64,000 bases of DNA from Macrotrachela quadricornifera (lineage: Eukaryota; Rotifera; Eurotatoria; Philodinida; Philodinidae). A program made the position numbers and the translations under genes. The notes below the pieces were generated by a model. It was given only the letters and a program-made list of their open reading frames with translations, made no database searches and was not told the origin of the DNA. Where the stretch lies: contig JAJEKB010020884.1 of NCBI GenBank assembly GCA_022393335.1, positions 1 through 64,000 on the forward strand, read 5' to 3'. Positions 1 to 11,587 of the stretch are shown in pieces; position 1 is the first letter of the stretch; each line of letters starts with the position of its first letter.

Positions 1-239
1 TAAAGTATCGCCATTTATTCTTGGACATCTGTTATTTAATTTTTACAGCTGCTTGTATGTCTTTAGTTCTTGTCTTTTTTCAAATATATCTAAAACAGCT
101 TTTAGGCCTAGTCATATATGATTTTGTAAAGAATTTCAAGCGCTATATTTTGATAAAAACAGTGTTTTAATCAAATAGTTAATGGAGGAGCAATTTAAAA
201 AAATACAAATAAGGTAATTTATTCTGGGGCACCCAATAT
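1..239. mobile_element. MITE, family A, right part (cut by window start)
   Basis: This stretch is homologous to the right half of the complete inverted-repeat element at 10364-10832. Shared blocks include TTCAAATATATCTAAAACAG, TTTCAAGCGCTAT and an end of the form AATTTATTCTGGGGCACCCA. The matching end at 10.8 kb reads AATTTATTCTGTGCCACCCG. There is no coding potential. The left arm lies outside the window. Confidence 0.7.
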
Positions 240-1262
240 ATAACATCTTTCTCAGATCTAATGCTAATGAACTTATGAATACATGTTCATGTTTGATTTG
301 TTAAACCAATTAGTTAAGGAAAAAATTATCTTTCTATTACCAATGATCAAATAGGTGATGTAAATAGACAAGAAAAATATCGATTAGGTTTAGTTTCTTG
401 TAAAAAACTTGAGAATAAAGCAAAATGAATTCTATCGCAATGTAAGAGAGGAAGTTCTAGAAATAGTGGTAAACTAGTTGATCTATATTTGAATTAGATA
501 ATTGTTATATTTGTTTATTGATTTAAATATTTTATTGGTACATGATTAATATAATTTTTTTTCTCTTATTGTTTTCTTATGAAAGTTGTTTTATATAATT
601 TGTTTGATTTTAATAAGTAGTTTATGAAATGAAATTCAATTTAAATTTCATTAGCCTATTTATATCAATAAATAAGAATAGAGAAAACTGTAAAAAGTTG
701 AGACTTGATTAAATAATTGATTAAAACTTTATGAGTGCACATAGCCACTTCCTTAAAAAAATATCCTTTTCATTTCTACTACGTAATCAATAAATTCCTT
801 TTTTAAGATATTAAGTGTAATTCTATGTTCACGTACGTTTTCTCTAACAAGCTTGATACTATGCATTAAATAGTGTAGAAAATAAAATTAATCTTAAAAT
901 CACATATAGAATTTACAAGTATTTATTGTATTTTTTATTCATTATTATTATTAACTTAATATTAAAACAAATATTTTCTATAATCATCTATTCTACCCTT
1001 GTTGTCAGCACATACTGACTCCTTCCTATAGGTACAAAGATTTTTTCTTTGCTGACCATGGAAACTATATAATAAATAATTAGAAGTGAACATATTATTA
1101 GTTTGCATGTATAAAAAATATAGCGAGAACATCTGGTAAATGACGTTTTTTTTTATATATGCTTCTAGTTTAATGAATATTAAAGAGCTTTGTGATTCTT
1201 CATTTATTTAAATAATTTTTCTCAAGTGTAGTTCACTTTCATATTTCATATTTCTTCTATCA
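240..1262. other. Non-coding AT-rich stretch
   Basis: No convincing ORF, RNA gene or repeat was seen. It presumably includes the promoter and 5' leader of the small secreted-protein gene that begins at 1263. Confidence 0.5.
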
Positions 1263-1583
1263 ATGGCTTCTAGTTGTTTCATCCGCATTTTATTACTTGT
1301 ATATGTCTATTCATCATTAATGTTGATCCACAATGGTGCAATCAATGCATTTTTCATTAATAATGATAGTCAAGAAAATCTCTCTTTTCGTGATGATAAA
1401 CGTTCGCTATCACCAATTCAATCGAATCCAAATTTATTAGAAGAATATTCAACATTATTATCTCCATCCGACATTAAACAACGTAATGTGATTATGCCGC
1501 GTATTTGTTATTTTGCTCGAGTATCTGGAACGACTGTTCATCAAAAATTATGTTTACCTTACAATGACTCTAAAAAAACTTAA
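1263..1583 (+). CDS. Small secreted protein, possible neuropeptide precursor
   Basis: A 106-residue ORF with an ATG start and TAA stop. Residues about 5-29 form a hydrophobic signal peptide ending near AINA. The mature part contains a dibasic site (DDKR, about residue 46) and a second basic site (IKQR, about residue 74). These would release a C-terminal peptide starting NVIMPRICYFARV and ending in LCLPYNDSKK. That peptide has exactly two cysteines, 14 residues apart, so a single disulphide loop is plausible. Signal peptide, acidic spacer, basic cleavage sites and a terminal two-cysteine peptide is the layout of cyclic neuropeptide precursors such as the somatostatin/allatostatin-C type. The cysteine spacing does not match a family I can name. 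No splice sites are needed. Function is inferred from architecture only; it could be another short secreted protein. Confidence 0.5.
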   Translation: MASSCFIRILLLVYVYSSLMLIHNGAINAFFINNDSQENLSFRDDKRSLSPIQSNPNLLEEYSTLLSPSDIKQRNVIMPRICYFARVSGTTVHQKLCLPYNDSKKT

Positions 1584-4478
1584 GTATTGAATATACAAAT
1601 AAATAATAAACTAGAACATTATCCTTTGTCTAATAGTTGTTGTTTGATTTTGCTAGTACTTATATGCTAAATAACATTATATAGAAAACTTAACGAAAAA
1701 ATAGGAAATATAAAAACATCATTTCAATTTCTAATGTTTTATTTTTGCTGAATACAAGCAATAATACATAAAGAAATTTTTATTGAACTGCAAATGCGAA
1801 TTGTACAATTGCAACTTTTATTGTAGTACTATCCTTTAATTAGTTATTATAGTTTTTGGTTCGTATATTATGTTAATCAAGATTGATTCTCAAAATAATT
1901 GTTGAAGTAAATTTTTTGAATAGTAACTTAGTTTTGTTAAGTGAAAGTTAGCTATGATATAGCATATATAAACACTGTAACTCAAAGATTTGACTTTTTA
2001 CGATAGAGCATCTATATTTTATGTATAGACATAGAATATCTGTTATAAAGTTAATGGTAATAAGCATGCAATGCAAATGACCTAGAGAACTTGATTCATC
2101 ACATTCTTAAATTAAAATCCTCTCGATGTTGTATTAGTCAGTGTATGATAGAACAAAAGTATTATTTTTAGACAAGAAAGTTGTATATTGATATCTTGTA
2201 GAAGTTGGCAACATCATTCATTAATTAAGCAAAGTGGAATGATAAATAATTTTATACAATAAAAGAGTAATGACCTTTTCTTAGATAAAAAAAATGTTGA
2301 AGAAATTTCAAACACTTTTCCAAATAAGAATATTAAATACTTATTAGTATCAAAATCATTAACACATGAACTATCCGTTGCATCATATGTGATGCACGCG
2401 CAGCATATGGTATTGAATGCTATATTTTACTTGAAGTAACTAACTGACTGCGTATAAACTATTAGAACGTATCGGTACAATGTAAAAAATGTATTCTAGT
2501 TCTTGATTGAATCGCATGTCATGCACTGGACATAATAAAATCCTAATCATAGCGCTTTGCTTTTATTTGAGCAAAAAACTGAATGCTTAATTTCAGATAT
2601 TTTCATTACAAAGTGTTTCAATATAAAAACAATCTTTCCTTCTTTACTAATTTAAATGAAAATAAAACAAAAGTCAAAACTCATGAAAAGAAAAGATTAG
2701 AAAAATCAGACTTCTAATCTATTTTTCATATTGAAAAATCTGATTTTTCCTATCGTTGTTTTACATGTTATGTTTAGTGACACTCATTAAAGCAAGTTAA
2801 GCAGAATGATTTCTTGCATTAAACGATTTCCTTATCTTATAATAACATTCATAACATCTTTTCCTGCTTATAATCCCATTGTCTTTTCTTGAAATTTCTT
2901 TTAATTGATGAGCTTTATTGGTATTTTTATTCGTACAAGTTTCACTCGTTCACAGTTGAACTAAATCAATTATTTATGAACGGTACGAAATATATTATTT
3001 CCGCGAGAAAGATGCTCGGAGAAAATAAAAGTACCGTTTGATTTAAGAGAAAGAATTGAATCACATATGTTGCATAAAAAGGCATTGAACATATGTTTAA
3101 AACTTATTTTTGTGATATATAAACGTAATACACATAAAAAATAATATATTTTAAAATTAAGAAGAAAATAATAAGTGAACGTAGAACAAGGACAAATTTT
3201 TTCTCATGGGGGCAGGTAATGTGTTAACATTCTTTTTAGAGATACATTGCAAAAGTAATGGAATAAAATATTGACTTTTTATCTCTTCGTAAGTATGTTG
3301 TGTATGGAAAACTTTCTTTTTATCAATCAATAGAAAATTTCCTCTTTCGAATTGTATGTCTCATTTTTATCATATATTTATAAATAAAATAACATATGGC
3401 GAAAGAAAGTTATCACAAATTATTGACATGTGTTGATTTAACAAAAGAAAAAACCTAACGTAAAGAATCTCAGAAAAGATAAATGTTGAAGAAAAATCAC
3501 ATTAATGCACTCGATCACAAAGATAAAAAGTTTTTTAAGATAAATAAGCATAATCGTTTACAATAACATCTTTAGCATTATTCTGCATTGTTTAATTTAA
3601 TAAGGGAAAACAGAAGTATTGATAATGAACAGTAGTTATGAAAGAAAGTGCTAAATCAGTACGATAGTGGAATGTAATAATAAAATTAAAATTCATTTCA
3701 TTGTAGGATTTTCCCGATAAACTAGATTATAAATTTTTAATATGTTTTCTTTGTCATGGTATTATTCATTTGGCTGGTGAATTCGCGTTTGAATAACATC
3801 GATTGCATTAGATTTTGGTCATTAACAAGCATTTGAATGCATTATGAATAGATAATAGTTAAATCTAAATAACAAGCCCGGACGGTTTTTAAGTTGTAGA
3901 GCATCCTTAGGGCTAGATTCTCATTTATTTCCGTAAAAAAGAAATTCAAAAATCGGACTTTGTGAGGATTGTTAAGAAGACCGTGTCCGCGTAAACAATA
4001 TGCTCGAAAAAATTGATTTTGATAAAAATGAAAAAGAAACTCGAAAAATATGATAGTGGGTCCAAATTTTCACCGATAAGTCCATCCAAATCTGGTTGTT
4101 TTTCGAAAAAGCATAATTATTTTGGAAGAGGAGACCTCGCCGTATCTTTCTATAATAAAAACTCAATTTCGACTTTTCTGAGGGGGTCTTAAAGTGATGA
4201 AAAGTTTGAAGGATTAAATTTAACTCGTGTAAAAAATAAATTTTATCTGATACAAGATAAATTCAATTTTATTTTATTCATATTTTTCAAATTGTTCTAC
4301 ATAAGTTGTTGAGATATTCACGGTACATCTACTTAAATATTTAATTTTTGTTATACACTTTATTAAATGAATGAAAATAAAAATGCAAAAGGCAATCTAT
4401 TCAATATGTCCCACTCATTACTTATTCTTATATTATTTTATTAAACTAATAGAAATAAGTTTATTTAAGTATATTGCA

Positions 4479-4500
4479 TATAACGGGTGGGGCAGAATGA
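4479..4500. repeat. Solo terminal end of MITE family A
   Basis: The sequence TATAACGGGTGGGGCAGAAT matches the terminal inverted repeat of the element at 10364-10832 (ATAACGGGTGGCACAGAAT, read inward from its right end). No partner end was found within about 1 kb on either side, so this is a truncated copy or a chance solo end. Confidence 0.45.
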
Positions 4501-5427
4501 ATGTACCTCTCAATATTTTTCGAATACTCCTGCGAAATAATGACGTATATACTTGATTTTTACTGAAAAGATATCTTATGCAATCCTCCAGGAAACCTTT
4601 ATGAAAAGATCTATTCCAATGAATAATTATGGATTTATGTTTAATTAACATAACAATGCTCCAAAATGATCCATATTTAATGAACTCATTATCATTTTAG
4701 AGAATTTGTGTTGCTCTTTCAACAGAATATAAAGAGACTAAATAGACCATTTTATAGTTCTTGAAAAGTTCTATCAGTTCATCAACTACCTTTTTGTGAT
4801 ATACTGTCATTTGACCCAAACAAAATATTTTCTTTGCTTCTCTTATTTATTTTCGGAGAACTTTCACTAGATTCCTTGCAATTTTGTTTTTTTCTTATGT
4901 TAAATTGAAAATCATTACATATTTAGATTTATTATTAAGTTGAAGAAAAATGTTTTCTTTATCACTTACATACGATCAGAATGTTGTAATGTGTTTTCTA
5001 CAATGTTCCTGAGATATATAACGATAACAAACGATAATTCCAACTTATTTTCTATAGGAGATCGATCAACGCAAACCTTGAAATTATATTTAATTCGAAA
5101 TTAAAAATCATTAATTATATTCATTTTATTCTTGAATAAACACTATATTTTTAAAAACTCACTATGGTTAATGTAAAATTTATTCAATCTATGAAAATGA
5201 ACAAATGATTCTTTTCTTTTCTTCGATGAATCATCTATGGATTTATATTTCACTAACCCGAAAATCTTACATGAGATTTTAAATAGTACCATTATTTTCG
5301 AAATATGTTTCTCTGTATGAAAAAAAAATCAATCAGAAAAGTTTTTATTACCAATGTTAATGTTATCACTAATACCCTAAAATAATATTGATATCATTAA
5401 ATCTCTAAATACAAGTGCATAATACTT

Positions 5428-5465
5428 ATTGGTGAGTCGATTATGGTCACTGTTACATCCATATC
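5428..5465. repeat. Fragment of the 23.6-24.6 kb foldback element
   Basis: GTCGATTATGGTCACTGTTA and the following CATCC closely match GATCGATTATAGTCACCGTT plus ACATCC in the right arm of the palindromic element near 24.25 kb. Only a few tens of bases are clearly shared. Confidence 0.4.
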
Positions 5466-5886
5466 TATAACATTATTGCTCACCGTCATCACAAAAAAGA
5501 AAAAATAATTTTATACATTTTCTTCTAATTTCAAGAATTCGTTTTTTTTTAAAAACTATATGATTTTCAATATTTGTAAAAAAAACAACATCGCCATTCA
5601 AACATTCGCAATATACCGACTATTGAAAAGTTTAATGTAGCATAAAACTGGATTAGTACATCGAAATTTTATCTTGAATTACTTATGTTATTATGCCTTA
5701 TTGAGAGTGTCTACATTGATTTACTTAGCATACAAAAATAATATTTTGCATATTATTTTATATATGTATATTTTTACAACATGAAAAAGAACATATAAAA
5801 TATGTAAATTACATCATTCAAAGGTTTTATTTAAAAGCAATATTTTGTCGAACAACAACATAATAATTAATCGAATCGATTTGATA

Positions 5887-7537
5887 ATGACAGATACAAC
5901 TATTAGACATATAGCTACTGTTTTCCCAGTAAGTGCTGAAGCATTAAAACCAGAACGAAAATTTCATCGACGTCGTTCTATTATTCGAGAATTTAGTCTT
6001 AATACTTCAACTCATGGAATTCCTGGAATTGCACGTAGTGAAACTACATATAATCGAATATTTTGGACAATATCATTATTAATTTTCACTGGTATTATGA
6101 TCTATTTTATTACTGAATCACTGAGAGCTTATTTTAGTTATCCAACACAAACATCAGTATCTGTTGTTGTCGAACGTTTACAACCATTTCCAGCAGTTAG
6201 TATTTGTAATTATTCACCACTTCGTTATGATACTTTTATTGTACCTTTTTTAAATTATACAAATTCCCGTAATTTAACTAATATAACTGATACAAGCACA
6301 TTTTCCTGGACACAAGCGCTTTATATTCGTGATTTTTTTCAATATGTATTTAATGAGCAGCAGCCAGTATTTGAGTATCTTTTTCCTCTGAATCCAATGT
6401 TAATCATGTGCTCATATAACGGTAAAGCTTGTGGAGCAACTGATTTTATTCCGTTTGTATCATCTGCTTATGGTCGTTGCTATACATTTAATGCAAAAAT
6501 GAAGTTAAACGACAGTAGTGTTCGATATACAACAGATTATGGAGGTTCTGGCAAACTTGAATTACGACTCTATGCACACAGTCATCAATATGTTCCCTAT
6601 GTTTCAGACGGTAACTTTTTACGATTAGAATTTTATAAAAAAAATTCACTTCTTTTCATAGATGTATCAGCTGGTATGATGGCTATGATTCATGATAATA
6701 CGGAATTACCACTTATTGAAGGAGCTGGCATTCAACTTGCACCAGGACGAAAGCATAAATTAAGTTATCAAAAAAGAATACATCAGTTATTACCATCTCC
6801 ATATTCCGAATGTACAAATAAAATTCCTCTAATTATGCATGCAATGTATGATCGCTATGAAGGTGCTGACTATGCTTATTCATCAGTTATATGTTACATG
6901 TTATGTGTACAGACATACGTGTAAGTATAGTTGGTTAATCCAACTAGTAATATTTATTTTCAATACTAGATATCAAGAATGTAATTGTGTCAATCCATAT
7001 CAATGGACTGCACGATCGATTGTTTTACCTGGTACAGATAAAATCATTAATGCATCTCTTTGCAATATAACAGATGATTGTTATAGTGATGCAACAAATC
7101 GAATTACAAATACAGCTTCAATCTGGGATCAATATTGTTCAGATTGTTCCGAAGCATGTTCAACTGTTGATTTCATCATTACACCATCTTCAGTAGCAGC
7201 TCCATCTTTGGAATATATATATCGGTATAGATCATTTGTTGAAAATTCTGGTGTTAATTTGTCTAGCACTTGGTCAACAACATGGCAATCAGACATTCAA
7301 AAAAATTATGTTGCACTTGAAGTTGTTAGTGAAACAACTCGTGTAGAAACTTATACAGCAGAGGCATCAGTTAGCTGGGTTGATGTTGTTTCCAATGTTG
7401 GTGGTCATACAGGCTTATGGATAGGTATTAGTTTTTTATCACTAATGGAATTAGTTGAAATGCTTTATCGTCTTATACGTTATCACTGTCATACTCTTAT
7501 TCGACGAATACGATATAATAATGATGAACAATTATAA
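5887..7537 (+). CDS. DEG/ENaC family sodium channel, tandem copy 1
   Basis: Three exons, 5887-6610, 6662-6920 and 6970-7537 (1,551 nt, 516 aa), give an amiloride-sensitive-type cation channel subunit of the plasma membrane. The ATG at 5887 was chosen because copy 2 aligns from the same residue. Features seen: the N-terminal cytoplasmic HG motif (residues 43-44, in NTSTHGIPGIARS) needed for gating in this family; TM1 at about 58-78; a cysteine-rich extracellular domain starting near FPAVSICNYSPLRYD; and, near residues 470-482, NVGGHTGLWIGIS, the pre-TM2/selectivity-filter G-x-S region, followed by TM2 and a short basic tail. Family members assemble as trimers and may be peptide-, acid- or mechanically gated; which applies here cannot be told. 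Intron 1 is 51 bp and contains no stop, so unspliced reading stays open. An alternative acceptor at 6669-6670 would remove three residues (VSA or the like). Confidence 0.9.
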
Positions 7538-8693
7538 TTATCTCACTTATCTTTTTTTTTTTATTCTTTATATAAGAAACAATATTTAATATTTTTAAAT
7601 AAATAAATTCATCCAGTTGAATTTAGGGACATCAGAATAATCATCAAAAGATATTTCTTGTAATAGTTTCATTGAGTAATTCTTATCATTTTAAAAAAAA
7701 TGAATAAATGTGTACTGTTGTAATTATTACTAAATGATTTTAATGCATTAAAATATTTGTCTCATTTTACAGCTATTCGAAACTTTTCTATTAAAAAAAT
7801 ATTGAATACTCATGCTTTTTATAAAATCTAAGAATATTTTCATCTATTCTCAATTTGATTATATCTCTTTCTGAATTGAGCAAGTTTAGTTTATTAGCAA
7901 CCTATCACAATTGCGAGACTAATCTTTCATGATTTAGTCAAGTTTTATCAAATTCAGTTATTATTTTAAAATAAACCAGCTTGAATGGAAAAATTATATT
8001 TTAAAATTTCAACAAATCAGCTACAGATTCGAATTTCTCGATTCCGAAAAATTTTAATCAAATTTTTATATTATTTTTTAACATTCTATCATTACACAAC
8101 ATTAGCATAAGTAATTTTAAGATATTCAAATATTTCACATTTTTGAATATGAATAAATTACAATCAAAATATAAACATTTGCTTTTCTTAAAAATAGATC
8201 ATTTACTTTCTTGGAAAGTACTTTTTTTCTTTCATTTTTCATTGAAATCTTAAGTTAAAATTATACTTCTTCTTTAACTAAAAAAAACATCCTTTCTATA
8301 AATTATTTTGTCCAAAGTATAGAATTTAATTACATTGAAATTATTGTTAAGTATCGATGTTCTAAGACAAAAAAGAAATATATATGTACAAATCTTTGAT
8401 AAAACGTTGTAAACATTGAATCCATTAAAAGTATATCAATAAAAGTAAAAAAAGCCTCATCCATGTATAAATAACTGGATCGTTTCAAATCAATAAAGAA
8501 AAAATAGAGTCTATCAGAATCCGTAGTTTTATGTAAAAAATAATGTTTTATTTACTGAAAATTAACAAAAATATGTAAATAATATATTATTTCATTTAAA
8601 AGACATGTTTACATAGTATTTTATATCTTAAATCAACAAATACAACGTATATAAGTGTAAATAATAATGTCTTTAGTCATTATTTATTCAACA
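7538..8693. other. Spacer between the two channel genes
   Basis: AT-rich non-coding DNA with many poly-A and poly-T runs. It must hold the 3' UTR of channel copy 1 (AATAAA-like motifs lie near 7600) and the promoter of copy 2. No repeat or RNA gene was recognised. Confidence 0.5.
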
Positions 8694-10352
8694 ATGACAG
8701 ATACACCTATTGATCATATAGCTACTGTTTTTCCAGTAAATGCTGAAGCATTAAAACCAGAACGAAAATTTCATCGACGTCGTTCTATTATTCGAGAATT
8801 TAGTCTTAATACTTCAACTCATGGTATTCCTGGAATTGCACGTAGTGAAAGTATACATAATCGAATATTTTGGACAGTATCCTTATTAATTTTCACTGGT
8901 ATTATGATCTATTTTATTACTGAGTCAATAAAAGCGTATTTTAATTATCCAACACAAACATTAGTATCAGTAGAAGATGAATGGCCTCAACCATTTCCAG
9001 CAGTTAGTATTTGTAATTATTCACCACTTCGTTATGATACTTTTATTGAACCTTTTTTAAATTATACAAATTCACGTAATTTAACAAATACAAATAAAAT
9101 AAATGAATTTTCTCGAGAACAAGCTAATTATATTCGAGATTTTATTCAATATCAATTAAATAATGGTTATTCATTAAATGATTATCTTTTTTCTTTAAAA
9201 TCAATGTTAATTAAATGTAATTATAATGGAATAAATTGTACAATAGAGGATTTTACACCGTTTTTATCACCTTATTTTGGTTATTGTTATACATTTAATG
9301 GTAAAAATGATCGAATAAGAAATGGAACTTTATTTGATAGTACTGAGAATGGAGGAGTTAGTCAATTAGAATTGCAAATTTATTTACATAGTCATCAATA
9401 TGTACCATACTTTTCAGATGGTATGTTAATTAAATTTATAATATTTAAATTGATTTTTAATGTTTTTTATTTTATATAGCTGTTGGTTTAATGGCTTTAC
9501 TTCATGATAATCGAGAAATGCCTTTAGTTCATTTAAGTGGAATTTCCTTTGCACCAGGAAAAAAACATCGTGTGACTTATACTAAAAAACAAAGTTATCT
9601 TCTTGAATCACCTTATTCATCATGCAGCAATAAAGTTCCGTATATGTTAACAGCAACTTTTGCTCATTATGGAAGTACTGATTATGCATATACTCAATGG
9701 TTTTGTTATACTATTTGTTTACAAAGATATATGTACGTATGATAAATTTGATAAATGTTTTATTTGTTTTTTTTCTACATACAGTTATGCAACATGTGGT
9801 TGTATAGATCCACTTCAATGGGATGCTCGATCTATTGTTCTACCTGGTACAAATGAAGTTATTAATGCACCTCTTTGTAATTTAACAGATCCATGTTATG
9901 GCGAAGCGGCTGATCGATTTCGAGTTGACATATCGCTTTGGGAAATATATTGTTCTGAATGTCAACGTGAATGTTCAACAATTAGTTTTATAACAAGAAT
10001 ATCGTCACTTTCAGCACCAATGGATTGGATGATGAGTGATATAAAAAAATTTGTAGAATCATCATCTATTCCATTATCTAAAAATTGGTCAACAAATTGG
10101 CAAACAGATATTGAAAAAAATTATGTAGCACTTCAAGTTCAATGTGAAACAACTCTAGTTGAAAATTATACACAAAATCCATCAATTAGCTGGGTTGATG
10201 TTGTTTCCAATGTTGGTGGTCATACAGGCTTATGGATTGGTATTAGTTTTTTATCAATAATGGAATTAGTTGAAATGCTTTATCGTCTTATACGATATCA
10301 CTGTCATATTTTACGAAAAAAACTACAAACAAAAGAAGCAAATAGTGAATAA
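8694..10352 (+). CDS. DEG/ENaC family sodium channel, tandem copy 2
   Basis: A paralogue of the upstream channel in the same orientation, with the same three-exon structure: 8694-9420, 9480-9732, 9785-10352 (1,548 nt, 515 aa). An in-frame ATG at 8667 would add nine residues; 8694 is preferred because it aligns with copy 1 (MTDTPIDHIATVFPV). It keeps the HG motif, TM1, extracellular cysteines including CGCIDP, and NVGGHTGLWIGIS before TM2. The N-terminal stretch and the TM2 region are nearly identical in DNA to copy 1, while the extracellular domain is clearly diverged. That pattern suggests gene conversion or strong constraint at the two ends. The different extracellular domain suggests a different ligand or partner. 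A MITE begins 11 bp after the stop codon. Confidence 0.9.
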
Positions 10353-10363
10353 CGAACAATAGC

Positions 10364-10832
10364 ATAACCGGTGGCGCACAATAAATTATACTGTTTGTAT
10401 TTTTAATATTTCTCCTCTATTCTCCATTTCATCGAAACATCTTTTTTTATTAAAAGATAACATTTGAAATTCTCTATAAAGCCATATATGATTAGATCGC
10501 GAAACTGTTTAAGATATATTTGAAAAAAAATAAAAAGTAAAGATAAACCAAAACCTCTAAAAACGATACCAAAAAAAAATCTCATTTTCGCATGGTCAAA
10601 ATTTGATCGCTCAAAATGCGGCCATTCATTATGCGTAATCCATTACATTTTACAGCTTTTCCTATGTTGTTTCAAATATATCTAAAACAGCTTTGGGGTC
10701 TAAGCATATATGGTTTTATAGAACATTTCAAGCGCTATCTTTTAATAAAAAAAGATGTTCCGATGAAACGAAGAATAGAGAAGAAATACTAAAAATATAA
10801 ACAGTATAATTTATTCTGTGCCACCCGTTATA
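10364..10832. mobile_element. MITE, family A, complete copy
   Basis: A 469-bp element whose ends are ATAACCGGTGGCGCA (left) and, in reverse complement, ATAACGGGTGGCACA (right). The inverted arms run about 165 bp (10364-10528 and 10668-10832) and agree at most positions, for example AATAAATTATACTGTTT in both. It has no ORF of note. The right end abuts TA, as expected if the target was TA, but the left flank is not a clean TA duplication. It lies in the 3' flank, probably the 3' UTR, of channel copy 2. Length, lack of coding capacity and multiple copies in this window fit a non-autonomous DNA transposon. Confidence 0.8.
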
Positions 10833-11587
10833 TTTATATAAATAATATTTTTATGGAATATATGTCAAATGAAACTAAATTCATACGTATAATAATTGTA
10901 TTTTGTCAAAGCAAGATCTAAAATACAAATATTATACCGTTCATATATTACCAGAACGAATCGAAAACGGAAAAAAATCCAAAAAGTTCTTGCAACTTCT
11001 TTCAGTTTGAAAAATACATGTCTTTCATCGAAATGTAGTATATCAAAGTTCTATCATATATTAACATTATTAAAATATTAAGAAATTTGTTTTTGTTGCA
11101 AACAAAAAGCTAGAGCCGTTCAGAATGTTTCCCTGTTACATACTGCGCAAATTGTAAGAACTTTTTCAGAAATGCTTAAGTTTTGTCTTTTTCTCTTTCT
11201 CAGATTTATTTTGGAAAAATACGACTGGTATAAAATTTGTCGTTCATACTTTGTTCTTTTCTTTGGCACGAAAAATTATAGCCGAAGATTTTTACTTCTG
11301 CTAATAAAATGATCATTTATTTAGCTTTTTATGCACAAAAATAATAATAATAAATCCTTAGAAATAAATAATAGAATAAAATTAAATCACATAGATTGTT
11401 AGAAAGATATTCGAATATACTCTAATACCAATGTATAAATATTTCGTTTATTACTATACTCTTTAGTATGATATTATATTTATAATCTATCAATAAACAT
11501 TATAAAATGCTTCCTGTTCTTATAGTAACATTTGTATATATAATTTCATAAAATAAAACAATATATTTATAACTATTATAAATTAAT
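10833..11587. other. Convergent intergenic region
   Basis: Lies between the 3' ends of channel copy 2 (+) and golgin-84 (-). AT-rich; no gene was recognised. Confidence 0.5.

Larger units (their letters stand above)
1584..5886. other. Intergenic region with repeat fragments
   Basis: No gene was recognised. The ORFs here are short and lack homology or signal-peptide logic. It contains an isolated MITE terminus at about 4479 and a fragment of the foldback element at about 5428. The 3880-4190 segment is less AT-rich than its surroundings and may be an old repeat, but no ends could be found. Confidence 0.5.
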
